Origin: an uncultured Erythrobacter sp.
GTDB lineage: Bacteria > Pseudomonadota > Alphaproteobacteria > Sphingomonadales > Sphingomonadaceae
Direction of reading: 5' to 3'
NCBI GenBank assembly: GCA_913061345.1
Contig: CAJXTZ010000030.1
Span: 1-27,519, forward strand
Length of the DNA stretch: 27,519 nt
In this document: positions 1-8,017 of the stretch, piece by piece
Numbering within the stretch: the stretch's first letter is position 1
Layout: each line of letters begins with the position of its first letter
The notes under the pieces: generated by a model
Told to the model about the DNA's origin: nothing
Database searches by the model: none
Seen by the model: only the letters and a program-made list of their open reading frames with translations
Translations under genes and position numbers: made by a program

Positions 1-1
1 C

Positions 2-592
2 ATCGGGGCGGTGGTCGCCCTGATTGGAAGTGATTTGCTGGAACAGTTGGGGGCAGCGGAACTGGTCGTGGAACTGGTCGGCATATCGGTCCTGCGAGAG
101 TTTGGTGTGTTGATACCCGCAATCCTTCTTGCCGGGCGATCGGCATCGACATTTGCCGCCCAGATCGGCGCGATGCGCATGAACCAGGAAACCGAGGCAA
201 TGCAGGTAATGGGTATCGATCTGTTCGACGCTCTTGTCCTCCCCCGTTTCTTGTCCTTGCTGATCACCATGCCGTTACTTTCGGTCATCGCCATGATCGC
301 TGGCCTGGCAGGGGGCCTGGTCGTCAGCTGGGGCATTATGGGCGTAAGCCCGGTCCTGTTCATCGAGCGGTTGGAAAGCGCGGTGGAAATTCGCCATTTC
401 TGGGTCGGGATGGCGAAGGTTCCGGTTCTTGCTGCCGTGATTGCCATTGCCGGATGTCGGCACGGCCTTGCTGTCAAAGGCGATGTCGAGCAACTCGGTT
501 CCCGAGTCACCGTGGCAGTTGTCCAGGCGCTGTTCGCCATCATCTTTCTTGATGCTGCCTTTGCCGTTCTTTTCAACGTGTTCGGCATATGA
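2..592 (+). CDS. mlaE: MlaE-type ABC transporter permease, 5'-truncated by window edge
   Basis: Inner-membrane permease of the Mla (maintenance of lipid asymmetry) phospholipid-transport ABC system. The reading frame is open from base 2, so the true start lies upstream and only the last 196 or so codons are present. The visible part shows the MlaE hallmarks: the stretch REFGVLIPAILLAGRSAS, the following QIGAMRMNQETEAMQVMGID region that contacts the ATPase, and several hydrophobic membrane segments, ending in a C-terminal transmembrane helix. The stop overlaps the start of the ATPase gene (ATGA at 589-592), which indicates translational coupling. Family assignment is firm. Whether it acts in classic Mla retrograde transport or in a solvent-tolerance (Ttg2-like) role cannot be told from sequence. 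Confidence 0.93.
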   Translation: MGAVVALIGSDLLEQLGAAELVVELVGISVLREFGVLIPAILLAGRSASTFAAQIGAMRMNQETEAMQVMGIDLFDALVLPRFLSLLITMPLLSVIAMIAGLAGGLVVSWGIMGVSPVLFIERLESAVEIRHFWVGMAKVPVLAAVIAIAGCRHGLAVKGDVEQLGSRVTVAVVQALFAIIFLDAAFAVLFNVFGI

Positions 593-1356
593 GCGAAGAG
601 AATGACCAGATTATCAGTGTCCAGGGTCTGACCACCCGGTTTGGCGATCATGTCGTTCACGAGGATCTGGACCTGGAGGTGCGCCGCGGAGAGATTCTTG
701 CAATCATTGGCGGATCGGGAAGCGGAAAGTCGGTTCTGGTTAACGCTATCCTCGGCCTTTTTGAGCCGGATAGCGGAACTATCGAAATTTTTGGCAAGGA
801 GATGTCGGATGTCTCTGATCGCCTTGCCGTTGATCGCCGCATTGGCGTGATGTTCCAGCACGGTGCGCTGTTTTCCTCGCTGACTGTTCAGCAGAATGTC
901 GAAGCGCCCTTGATCGAGCATGCCGAATTGCGCGGCGAATGGCTGAAGCGTGTCGCCTTGATGAAGATTGGTCTGGTGGGCCTCGAAGCGGAAGTCGCGC
1001 GCCAACAGCCGACCGAACTTTCAGGGGGCATGAGCAAGCGCGTCAGTGTTGCCCGGGCCTTGGCTCTCGATCCTGAATTACTCTTTCTGGACGAGCCTAC
1101 TTCGGGGCTTGATCCCATCGGCGCGGCAGAATTCGATCAACTTATCCGCACCTTGACCGACACGCTCGGCCTGACCGTAGTCATGATAACTCACGATCTC
1201 GACAGTCTCTATTCCATTTGCGACCGCGCCGCTGTGGTTGCTGACCGTAAGATTGTTGAAATTGCTTCAATTCCCGAGTTGGAACAGTCCGATCATCCAT
1301 GGGTCAAGGATTTCTTCGCGGGCCGGGCGAAACGAGCCAAGGAGAGGAATTGCTAA
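589..1356 (+). CDS. mlaF: MlaF-type ABC transporter ATP-binding protein
   Basis: ATPase subunit that powers the MlaE permease; 255 aa, normal for the family. Visible motifs are Walker A GGSGSGKS (about residues 41-48), Q-loop MFQHGALF (about 88-95), ABC signature LSGGM (about 144-148), Walker B LLFLDEP (about 164-170) and the H-loop in VMITHDLD. The signature LSGGMSKR, with M instead of the usual Q, is typical of the MlaF subfamily. The start ATG overlaps the mlaE stop, and the stop TAA shares one base with the mlaD ATG at 1356, so the genes are translated as a tight block. Cytoplasmic, peripheral on the inner membrane. Confidence 0.95.
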   Translation: MSEENDQIISVQGLTTRFGDHVVHEDLDLEVRRGEILAIIGGSGSGKSVLVNAILGLFEPDSGTIEIFGKEMSDVSDRLAVDRRIGVMFQHGALFSSLTVQQNVEAPLIEHAELRGEWLKRVALMKIGLVGLEAEVARQQPTELSGGMSKRVSVARALALDPELLFLDEPTSGLDPIGAAEFDQLIRTLTDTLGLTVVMITHDLDSLYSICDRAAVVADRKIVEIASIPELEQSDHPWVKDFFAGRAKRAKERNC

Positions 1357-2264
1357 TGGAGCGAGAAGCGAATTACGGTCTTATCGGCGGGTTGACGCTT
1401 GTCCTCCTGGGCGCTGCGTTCGCATTTGTGCTGTGGTTGGGGCAATCCCAATTCGCCAGTGATTTCGACAAATACCGTATCGTTTTCGATGGCCCTATTC
1501 GTGGTTTGAGCGAAGGTAGCGAGGTTCAGTTTAACGGAATTTCCGTCGGGGAAATCACGTCAATCCAGCTCGATCCGGACAACCCAAATCTGGTTGTGAC
1601 CGAAATCCGTGTTCGCGAGGATACGCCGGTAAGATCGGATTCAACTGCATCGACCGAGTCCGAGGGAATTACCGGCGGCAAGCATATTCAGATCGGCGCC
1701 GGAACGCCAACAAAGCCTTTGCTGAAAGAAAGCTCGAGTGATCAGCGCCCGACCATCCAGCCTGAAGCAAGCTCGATGGAATCGTTGATAGACGGCGGCG
1801 GCGAGGTGCTTGCGGATGCTTCGGAAGTCTTGAGCCGGGTCAATCGAACTCTTTCCGATGAGAACATCGCGAACATTTCGTCCGCAATTGCCGATGTTAG
1901 GGCAACCACCGAACAACTCCACGCCAGTCGTGGAATGTTTGAAAAAGCGGAACAGACATTTGCGCGGCTGGACCGCGCTGCTGCAGATATCGAAGGTGCT
2001 GCGCAGTCCGCGCGGACGGCGATTGACGGTGATGGCAGGGAAGCCTTCGCGGACGTGTCGGCAGCTGCAAGAGATTTGAAGGCTGGGATCGCCGAGGCGC
2101 GCACCGTCATCCAGCAACTTGACACAGCCACAAGCGGATTGGCCGGACCGGGCGGATCGGGGATCGCGCAGACACTGGAATCGCTCGACGAAGCCGCGAC
2201 TGAAGTCGAGCAGCTTTCTCGTCAACTGCGGCGTAATCCCCGTGAAAGGAAACTACCAGAATGA
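1356..2264 (+). CDS. mlaD: MlaD family protein (MCE domain)
   Basis: Periplasmic lipid-binding subunit anchored in the inner membrane; MCE proteins form hexameric rings that carry phospholipid between membranes. The start chosen is ATG 1356 (protein begins MEREANYGLIGGL), preceded by a strong AAGGAGAGG ribosome-binding site at 1339-1347; a frame extension to 1299 would lie inside mlaF. The protein is 302 aa. Residues about 8-30 form one transmembrane helix, about 38-115 the MCE domain (FDGPIRGLSEGSEVQFNGI ... GKHIQIGAG), and the rest is a long alanine-rich, probably coiled-coil tail. It overlaps the next gene by ATGA at 2261-2264. Confidence 0.93.
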   Translation: MEREANYGLIGGLTLVLLGAAFAFVLWLGQSQFASDFDKYRIVFDGPIRGLSEGSEVQFNGISVGEITSIQLDPDNPNLVVTEIRVREDTPVRSDSTASTESEGITGGKHIQIGAGTPTKPLLKESSSDQRPTIQPEASSMESLIDGGGEVLADASEVLSRVNRTLSDENIANISSAIADVRATTEQLHASRGMFEKAEQTFARLDRAAADIEGAAQSARTAIDGDGREAFADVSAAARDLKAGIAEARTVIQQLDTATSGLAGPGGSGIAQTLESLDEAATEVEQLSRQLRRNPRERKLPE

Positions 2265-2878
2265 CCAGATTGCTATCGAAGAACCTTGCGATACTCGCGA
2301 TTCTGGTTGGTCTGACGGGGTGCCGCGGCGGTGTTCTGGGGATTGGCGGCGAGACCTCCCTGTATCGGGTGGGTAATATTGCGGAGCCGACACCGGAAAT
2401 CGCACATGGCCGCCGTCCTCTATATATCGCTCGCCCGCAGATGCCTTCAGGCGTGGATGCAGACCGGATCGCCACCGTCGAAATGCAGGAGATCACATAT
2501 CTGGCCGAGGCGCGGTGGGCCAGCCCCGCACCCGAGATGATGAGCGATCTGATCAGGGAGAGCATAGAGCGCAACACAACCCAAGCCTATGTACCGATCC
2601 AGGCGGGATTAGCCGATCATCATGTTCTCTCTACGAGATTCACCTCTTACGCAGCCTATTACGAAAATGGACCGGAAGTGCCGCCGGTTATCCGTATTGC
2701 CGCTCAGGCCGAACTCACCCGGGCTACGAACTCTGCCCCTTTGGCAGTTAGAAAATTTTCCCGTGATGTGCAGGCGATGGAGAACACGGTTTCTTCAGTC
2801 ATCGACGCTTTCGACACGGCAAGTGTACAAATTGCTGACGAGATGGCTGTCTGGGCCGGAGCGCACCTCGGCGAATGA
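2261..2878 (+). CDS. ABC-type transport auxiliary lipoprotein (PqiC/DUF330-like)
   Basis: Last gene of the mla-type operon, 205 aa. The N-terminus has a charged start, a hydrophobic core and the lipobox LTGC (Cys at about residue 21), so it should be processed as a lipoprotein. The body (SLYRVG at the start, RRPLYIARPQMPSGVDADRIATV, LAEARWASPAPEMMSDLIRESIE) matches the pattern of the auxiliary lipoproteins that accompany MCE/ABC transporters, thought to link the MCE protein to the outer membrane. The start overlaps the mlaD stop. Family membership is an inference from pattern and operon position; I see no catalytic motif. Confidence 0.85.
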   Translation: MTRLLSKNLAILAILVGLTGCRGGVLGIGGETSLYRVGNIAEPTPEIAHGRRPLYIARPQMPSGVDADRIATVEMQEITYLAEARWASPAPEMMSDLIRESIERNTTQAYVPIQAGLADHHVLSTRFTSYAAYYENGPEVPPVIRIAAQAELTRATNSAPLAVRKFSRDVQAMENTVSSVIDAFDTASVQIADEMAVWAGAHLGE

Positions 2879-2912
2879 ACTGGTCGAGGCTTGGCGGCGG
2901 CTAAATTCTAAT

Positions 2913-2933
2913 ATCCCCCTGATGACAGGGGAT
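2913..2933. terminator. Possible hairpin between convergent mla operon and TetR gene
   Basis: ATCCCC at 2913-2918 pairs with GGGGAT at 2928-2933 around a 9-nt loop. It lies in the 64-bp gap between the stop of the mla lipoprotein gene and the stop of the convergent TetR gene, followed on the plus strand by AAATTTT at about 2945. The stem is short and there is no good T tract, so it is at best a weak bidirectional terminator. Confidence 0.35.
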
Positions 2934-2942
2934 GGCCATCAA

Positions 2943-3569
2943 TCAAATTTTGGCGGACGACCGACAGCCGTGAACGAAGAGATGCACTGATCGATTCATT
3001 CGCTCGGCAGTTTCCGGAGTAAAGCCGGCGTCACTTATGCCCAGCGCAGCACGACGAAATGGGGACAGGATCACAACCGAGACGAATTGTTCAGCGGCAA
3101 AATCTGTATCCGACACAGCAATCTCGCCTCTTTCATCCGCTCTCTCCAACACCCTGACCACCAGTTTCGTCGTACGGATAAAGCCAAATTCATACAGCTT
3201 TTGCGCAAGCGCCGGGAAACGCGAAGCCTCTGCCATGACGGCGCGCTCCATTGCGATATGGATATCGGAAAGCATCCAGGAGAGAAGATTTTCAGCTAGA
3301 GCAGCAAGATCCTGGGTGACATCGCCAAGATCCGGTATGTCTTGCTCCAGATCGTTCAATCGATCGTGGATTTCCGCCAGGATCACCGTCTCGAACAATG
3401 CGGATTTGCCCCTGTAACGAGTATACAGGGTTCGCTTCGATATGGCTGCTCTTTCGGCAATGCGTTCGGTCGTCGTTCTGACGAAGCCTTCTTCCAGAAA
3501 GACCTGACGAGCAGTCCGGAGTATCTTTCTCGATAAGGCCATCGAAGCTTGGCGCGTAGGCCTACCCAT
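2943..3569 (-). CDS. TetR/AcrR family transcriptional regulator
   Basis: 208-aa one-component repressor type. Residues about 12-58 form the TetR DNA-binding domain (ILRTARQVFLEEGFVRTTTE, then IAERAAISKRTLYTRYRGKS). The remainder is a helical ligand-binding domain resembling the TetR C-terminal families seen with efflux and solvent-tolerance systems. The start ATG 3569 has AGGG a few bases upstream. It is convergent with the mla operon and divergent from arsR across about 200 bp. The target is unknown; the mla operon, its own promoter or a distant gene are all possible, and the position alone does not decide. Confidence 0.9.
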   Translation of the reverse strand: MGRPTRQASMALSRKILRTARQVFLEEGFVRTTTERIAERAAISKRTLYTRYRGKSALFETVILAEIHDRLNDLEQDIPDLGDVTQDLAALAENLLSWMLSDIHIAMERAVMAEASRFPALAQKLYEFGFIRTTKLVVRVLERADERGEIAVSDTDFAAEQFVSVVILSPFRRAALGISDAGFTPETAERMNRSVHLFVHGCRSSAKI

Positions 3570-3733
3570 TCACCCTGGATCCCATGACCTGTCACGCCCT
3601 TCTACAGCCGGTTATTGCACCATCTTACCATCGCCAACATCTTTAGGAAAGGCGGAGGCGTACCAGCGTCACCCAACGTGACTTTCACGTTATGGAGCAC
3701 GAAGACCACTCAGTCTGTCGCCAAAACCATCCT

Positions 3734-3768
3734 TTGACTCTTAGTCTTATATCTGTATTTCATGATAT
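3734..3768 (+). promoter_or_regulatory. arsR promoter and probable ArsR operator; likely leaderless start
   Basis: A TTGACT (-35 type) at 3734-3739 is followed 16 nt later by TATTTC at 3756-3761. This would put transcription start at or next to the arsR ATG at 3769. No Shine-Dalgarno sequence precedes that ATG, which fits a leaderless mRNA. An inverted repeat ATATC (3749-3753) / GATAT (3764-3768) with a 10-nt spacer straddles the -10 region and abuts the start codon, a typical place for an ArsR-type repressor to block RNA polymerase. Promoter and operator are read by eye, not verified. Confidence 0.5.
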
Positions 3769-4098
3769 ATGGATAAGGCTGATGCCCTGGATGCCTTTGC
3801 GGCTCTCGGTCAACCGACGCGGCTTGATGCGTTTCGCCTTCTCGTAAGGGCAGGCAATGACGGCATGTTAGCTGGTCAGGTTAGCGAGGCCTTGAAAGTG
3901 CGGCAAAACACGATGTCGGCCAATCTCTCGATACTAACCCAATCGGGTTTGATCCGAAACCAGCGCGAGGGTCGCAGCATTCGCTATTTCGCCGATATGG
4001 ATGGAATGCGCGGGCTGCTCGCATTCCTGATGGAAGATTGCTGCGGTGGACGCCCGGAACTGTGTCAGGCCGTGATAGATGAGATTGCCTGTGCCTGA
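3769..4098 (+). CDS. arsR: ArsR family arsenic-responsive repressor
   Basis: 109-aa winged-helix metalloregulator of the SmtB/ArsR family. The recognition-helix region reads [19 protein letters not shown] (about 44-62), followed by the wing [10 protein letters not shown]-terminal cysteine cluster (Cys91, Cys92, Cys99, plus Cys108) follows the DNA-binding domain. ArsR proteins of this group bind As(III) through C-terminal cysteines rather than the CxC of the plasmid R773 type, so this one probably senses arsenite or antimonite and releases DNA. The 3' end overlaps the acr3 gene, which supports co-transcription and autoregulation of arsR-acr3. Confidence 0.92.
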   Translation: MDKADALDAFAALGQPTRLDAFRLLVRAGNDGMLAGQVSEALKVRQNTMSANLSILTQSGLIRNQREGRSIRYFADMDGMRGLLAFLMEDCCGGRPELCQAVIDEIACA

Positions 4099-5179
4099 CA
4101 AAACTGTCGCAGTCGAAAAACCACTGCAAGCCGCAGCGGGTCTGGGAACCTTTGAGCGTTGGCTTTCCCTTTGGGTAGCCCTTGCTATCGCCGCCGGGCT
4201 TCTGTTCGGCAATCTGTTCCCCAGTCTTTTTGGGGCGCTTGCATCGCTGGAACTTGCTTCTGTCAATTTGCCAGTCGCGGTGCTGATCTGGGCGATGGTC
4301 TACCCCATGATGGTCGGCGTGGATTTTGGAGCACTGCGCCAAGTTGGCGACAGGCCGGAGGGGCTGGTCCTGACCCTGGGGGTTAACTGGCTGATAAAGC
4401 CGTTCACGATGGCTGCACTCGGTGTGCTGTTCTTCAATTATGTATTTGCAGACTTGATTCCTCCTGACGATGCGCGGGTCTATCTTGCGGGCCTCATCCT
4501 GCTCGGCGCAGCCCCGTGCACGGCGATGGTTTTCGTGTGGTCGAACCTGACACGCGGCGATGCGACCTATACATTAGTGCAAGTCAGCGTGAACGATGTC
4601 ATTATGGTGTTTGCCTACGCGCCGATTGTCGCTTTCCTGCTTGGCATGACGGATATCGTAGTGCCGTGGGACACCTTGCTGCTGTCCATCGGACTGTATG
4701 TCGTGCTGCCGTTGCTGGCGGGTTATGTGACCCGTCGCAGACTGGTCGCCATGCAAGGCGAAGCAGCGGTGGACCGCTTCAAAGCCAGGGTGCAGCCGTT
4801 CTCGATGGTCGGCCTGCTGATGACCGTGGTGCTGCTGTTCGGCTTTCAGGGCGAGGTAGTTCTCGATCGTCCACTTATCATAGCGCTCATTGCCGTTCCC
4901 TTGCTGATTCAATCCTATGGCATCTTCTTCGTCGCCTATGGTGCAGCTCGGGCGTGGCGCATTCCATTCAGTATTGCTGCGCCCTGCGCGCTGATTGGCA
5001 CGTCCAATTTCTTTGAACTTTCCGTTGCCGTGGCCATCAGCCTGTTTGGCCTTGGATCGGGGGCCGCGCTTGCAACCGTCGTCGGCGTGCTGGTGGAGGT
5101 GCCGGTAATGCTCTCGCTCGTCGCTTTCGCCAACCGCACCAAACACTGGTTTCCCAATGAACATCGCCACCCATCATGA
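4079..5179 (+). CDS. acr3: ACR3 family arsenite efflux transporter
   Basis: Inner-membrane permease exporting As(III) (and possibly Sb(III)) by proton exchange; 366 aa with about ten hydrophobic segments, the usual size. The family signature [13 protein letters not shown] (about residues 143-155) includes the conserved membrane cysteine needed for transport, and the [18 protein letters not shown] segment with its conserved Glu lies near the C-terminus. Start choice is uncertain: ATG 4079 overlaps arsR by 20 bases; GTG 4091 (protein MPDKTVAVE...) is an alternative, and neither has a strong ribosome-binding site. No arsC, arsH or arsM follows, so this is a minimal arsR-acr3 unit as far as the window shows. 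Confidence 0.94.
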   Translation: MRLPVPDKTVAVEKPLQAAAGLGTFERWLSLWVALAIAAGLLFGNLFPSLFGALASLELASVNLPVAVLIWAMVYPMMVGVDFGALRQVGDRPEGLVLTLGVNWLIKPFTMAALGVLFFNYVFADLIPPDDARVYLAGLILLGAAPCTAMVFVWSNLTRGDATYTLVQVSVNDVIMVFAYAPIVAFLLGMTDIVVPWDTLLLSIGLYVVLPLLAGYVTRRRLVAMQGEAAVDRFKARVQPFSMVGLLMTVVLLFGFQGEVVLDRPLIIALIAVPLLIQSYGIFFVAYGAARAWRIPFSIAAPCALIGTSNFFELSVAVAISLFGLGSGAALATVVGVLVEVPVMLSLVAFANRTKHWFPNEHRHPS

Positions 5180-5958
5180 CCCCGGAGCTGCAGCACTTCG
5201 CGCAATCACTGGGCAATCATCGATCAAACACTTGTTGAGACTAAATATTTGCAGACAGCTTGGACCCGTCCGCAATTGGCCGGGCTATGCGGGCCTTTCG
5301 ATTTCGGGCTTCTCAAAGGCTTACAAAAAGGACCGCGGAAATGTTTGGATTATTTGGGAAAATGTGGACCGCTCCGAGACTAGCCAAAGAGAGGATATAT
5401 AGGGTTTCTGCGGGTTTTATAGATTATCCAAAGCAATAGAAGAAAAAATGGTGCCCAGAAGAGGCATCAAATTCATAGCAATTTTTGCTTTTATTACAAT
5501 GGCTTGTATGATTAGGCTTTCCGGCTAAGCCCGCACTTAGGCCCCCAAATGGCTACTACTGCATTGGTTTGATGCCTTTTTAAGGACTCGAAACTTGATC
5601 GTTCCTTTTCAAAGTGATGACCCCATTTCGCTGCCGCGTCCTGAATTTTCAGCTATCCGCTCCGCATGTTTGTCTAAGCGTTTCGTCTGAGTAAACTATT
5701 CCACTCTTGTTGAAGCAATTTTTATTATTCCAATTTTCTTCTGGGCAAACGCCAAACTCGGATGTTCTTTTATCCTAGTGAGCCGGTCCGCTCTCGGCTC
5801 AATTCCAGCCAGCCGTTAGGCCGTCATAACGGACATATAGCCTATAGGCCCTTCTGTTTATCAGATCCTGTTTTCTTCTTTCTGGGCCAATGAGAACGTT
5901 GGGAAGCCTATGCAAACATCCGTCGATCTAAAATAGCCGGTGTGCTATTCAGCTTGCC
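5180..5958. other. AT-rich stretch with no convincing gene
   Basis: Nearly 780 bases after acr3 that are visibly richer in A+T than the flanks and have frequent stops in all frames. An ORF at 5157-5402 starts inside acr3 and its translation resembles nothing I recognise. A 26-codon ORF at 5448-5528 is listed separately. I found no tRNA, no transposase fragment and no clear terminal repeats. The usual position of arsC/arsH downstream of acr3 is empty here, so the stretch could be a decayed remnant or acquired non-coding DNA; I see no residue-level evidence for either. Confidence 0.6.
5448..5528 (+). CDS. Possible 26-aa hydrophobic peptide
   Basis: ATG at 5448 follows a purine-rich AGAAGAAAAA stretch. 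The translation begins MVPRRGIKFIAIFAFITMAC and ends MIRLSG: a basic N-terminus, a hydrophobic core and a lipobox-like TMAC. This is the layout of a very short lipoprotein or membrane peptide. It may equally be chance in AT-rich DNA, since short hydrophobic ORFs arise easily there. No homolog is known to me. Confidence 0.2.
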   Translation: MVPRRGIKFIAIFAFITMACMIRLSG

Positions 5959-6222
5959 ATGAAGGTTCCCCTCTATCTAGCAATTGCCGGACCGGTTCTT
6001 GCTCTTGCCGCCTGCGCACAGAGCGAGCCAGAGTGCTCTGGTTTCATTCTAACGCCTGCGGGCGACAAGTCGACCTTCACCGTCCCCGAATTGATGGCGC
6101 ACGCGCAGGCCATGGGTATGACGCAGCAGGAAGCCGAAACCTTGATTTATCTCGAAGGCATTTCCTCGTCCGCGAACGTAGAACCCGGACGCCCGCTCTG
6201 CATTGATGGTAAACCTGGATGA
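5959..6222 (+). CDS. Small lipoprotein with degenerate LysM-like region
   Basis: 87 aa. The N-terminus MKVPLYLAIAGPVLALAAC is a lipoprotein signal with lipobox LAAC (Cys at about 19). The mature part (about 38-82) follows a LysM-like pattern: GDKSTFTVPELMAHAQAMGM, then a segment ending ISSSANVEPGRPLCI, where LysM domains usually read N-I-x-PGQ-x-L-x-I. This suggests peptidoglycan contact, but the motif is degenerate and the call is my inference. There is no strong Shine-Dalgarno sequence before ATG 5959. Two mature cysteines besides the lipidated one (about 26 and 81) could form a disulfide. Confidence 0.6.
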   Translation: MKVPLYLAIAGPVLALAACAQSEPECSGFILTPAGDKSTFTVPELMAHAQAMGMTQQEAETLIYLEGISSSANVEPGRPLCIDGKPG

Positions 6223-6384
6223 TCGCCCCGAGGAACTCGGTGAACAGACATCTGTGATTTACGATACTGTTAGTGGCAGTGTCTCTTCACTAGCGCTGAA
6301 GGATATCATGCTCGATGCGCCACTTTGCACAAGCACTTCGGACCGAGCACTTCGTTGAGCTAGGCAACCAAGGAGAAAAGTAGG

Positions 6385-6648
6385 GTGCGTTTTGCCAGCA
6401 TTACTGCTGCGCTCCTCACTGGAATAACGCTGGCCGCATGCGCAACTAATTCTCACGTTAGACAGGGCTCGTCGGCAGGACTTGTAAAGCAGGAGTGGAT
6501 GGTACCCTCCAAACAGTCGAGAACGACTTTAAGCGAGGATTGCTCAGATATCAGCGATCCGGGCCCAGCATTTTCGTGGGATCCACGATGTGGTCGAATG
6601 CCTTTGCCGAAACCGCGCCACTTGCCACAGCCGCCTCTCGCAAGGTGA
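6385..6648 (+). CDS. Lipoprotein N-terminus with 3' end running into fumC (probably truncated gene)
   Basis: The GTG start at 6385 is preceded by a good AGGAG at 6371-6375. The first 20 residues ([20 protein letters not shown]) are a clear lipoprotein signal with lipobox LAAC. From about residue 56 the frame reads the antisense of the fumC 3' end, and the tail becomes proline/arginine rich ([13 protein letters not shown]), which looks like non-coding translation. The overlap with fumC is 98 bases. I read this as a genuine lipoprotein gene that lost its 3' part when it was joined to the fumC end; a true short lipoprotein with an overlapping tail is the alternative. Function unknown. Confidence 0.5.
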   Translation: MRFASITAALLTGITLAACATNSHVRQGSSAGLVKQEWMVPSKQSRTTLSEDCSDISDPGPAFSWDPRCGRMPLPKPRHLPQPPLAR

Positions 6649-7945
6649 GCCCCTTTTCATGCGCATTTTTTGCGATGTCGGAGGCCTTGTCGTAGCCGAG
6701 CTGCGGTGCGAGCGCTGTCACCAGCATGAGGGAGTTCTCCAATCCTTCGCGGATGTTCTCTAACCGCGGCTCGAGACCGACCAGCAGATGATTGCGAAGG
6801 CTGTCGCAGCCATCTGCTAGGATGCGCACGCTTTGCAGAAAATTATAGGCGACGAGCGGGCGATAGACATTGAGCTGCAATTGTCCCTGTGTGCCGGCGA
6901 AAGTGATCGTTGTGTCGTTTCCAAGCACCTGTGCGCAGACCTGCGTCAGAGCTTCGACTTGTGTAGGATTGACCTTCCCCGGCATGATCGACGAACCGAG
7001 TTCGTTCGCCGGTAGCGCCAATTCCCCGAGACCGGATCGCGGTCCTGAACCGAGCAGCCTTATATCACTGGCGATTTTGTAAAGACTGCCAGCTAGAGCG
7101 GCGAGTGCCCCGTGTGCGAAGACCAGCGCATCCTGGCTCGCCAGCGCTTCGAACTTGTTGGGTGCGGTTTCCAGCGTCAGACCGGTGTCACGCGAAAGTT
7201 CCTCGGCGAAGCGGACGGCGAAACCTTCCGGCGAATTGAGACCAGTCCCGACAGCCGTGCCGCCTTGCGCCAGCTGGCCAAGACCCGGAAGCGTTGCATT
7301 GATCCGCTCTATACCTGCTTCGACCTGAGCCGCAAATCCGGAAAACTCCTGACCGAGCGTAAGCGGAGTGGCGTCCTGCAGGTGAGTGCGCCCGACCTTG
7401 ATGATCGCCTCCCATGTCTCCGCCTTGTCTGCCAGATCTCTCCGCATTGCTACCAGTGCAGGAAGGAGCCGTTCGGTGAGCACCTTGGTCGCCGCAAGGT
7501 GGACAGCGGTAGGGAAGGTGTCGTTTGAGGATTGGCTCATGTTGACGTGGTCGTTGGGATGAACTGGGTCCTTTGCCCCGCGCTCTGCGCCAAGCGCCTC
7601 GTTCGCTATGTTGGCAATGACTTCGTTAGCGTTCATGTTGGAATGGGTGCCGGATCCGGTCTGCCAAACCGAGAGGGGAAATTCGTCGTCGTGTTCACCT
7701 TCGGCAACCTTCCGGGCCGCTTCGGCGATCGCATCGCCCCGTCTTTGATCTAGAATGCCCAGCTCCATGTTCGTGCGTGCCGCTGCCAACTTGACGCGCC
7801 CGAGAGCGTGGACGATATCGACTGGAATCCGCTCCTCTCCGATACGAAAGTTCGTAAGCGAGCGCTGTGTTTGCGCTCCCCACAAACGATCTGCCGGAAC
7901 AGCGATCTCTCCCAGGCTGTCTTCTTCGTAGCGCGTAGGATTCAT
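6551..7945 (-). CDS. fumC: Class II fumarate hydratase
   Basis: Iron-independent fumarase of the TCA cycle (fumarate + water to L-malate), cytosolic homotetramer; 464 aa, the family norm. Diagnostic segments are [59 protein letters not shown] and the fumarase/aspartase signature [13 protein letters not shown] on the active-site loop, so the enzyme appears complete. AAGGAT lies about 9 bases upstream of the ATG at 7945. A decayed, clearly different fumC remnant lies about 10 kb away (16644-17046). Class II enzymes are oxidation-resistant, in keeping with the stress genes around it. Confidence 0.97.
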   Translation of the reverse strand: MNPTRYEEDSLGEIAVPADRLWGAQTQRSLTNFRIGEERIPVDIVHALGRVKLAAARTNMELGILDQRRGDAIAEAARKVAEGEHDDEFPLSVWQTGSGTHSNMNANEVIANIANEALGAERGAKDPVHPNDHVNMSQSSNDTFPTAVHLAATKVLTERLLPALVAMRRDLADKAETWEAIIKVGRTHLQDATPLTLGQEFSGFAAQVEAGIERINATLPGLGQLAQGGTAVGTGLNSPEGFAVRFAEELSRDTGLTLETAPNKFEALASQDALVFAHGALAALAGSLYKIASDIRLLGSGPRSGLGELALPANELGSSIMPGKVNPTQVEALTQVCAQVLGNDTTITFAGTQGQLQLNVYRPLVAYNFLQSVRILADGCDSLRNHLLVGLEPRLENIREGLENSLMLVTALAPQLGYDKASDIAKNAHEKGLTLREAAVASGAVSAKAFDHIVDPTKMLGPDR

Positions 7946-8017
7946 GATTTTCGATCCTTATTCGTGCCTGCATCCCCGGCTGGCGTTCTGGCAGACCGGA
8001 AGACGATCCGCGATGGC

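Noticed and set aside
2943..3569. TetR gene as certain regulator of the mla operon
   Set aside because: It is convergent with mla and no operator could be located; the link rests only on proximity.
5157..5402. 81-aa ORF starting in the acr3 3' end, considered as a broken arsC or arsH
   Set aside because: The residues [15 protein letters not shown] do not give a credible match to the arsenate reductase start (no catalytic Cys), and nothing later matches ArsC or ArsH.
5760..5830. tRNA-like stretch with GGCTCAATTCCAGCC
   Set aside because: No acceptor stem, anticodon arm or proper T-loop (TTCGANNC) can be folded around it.
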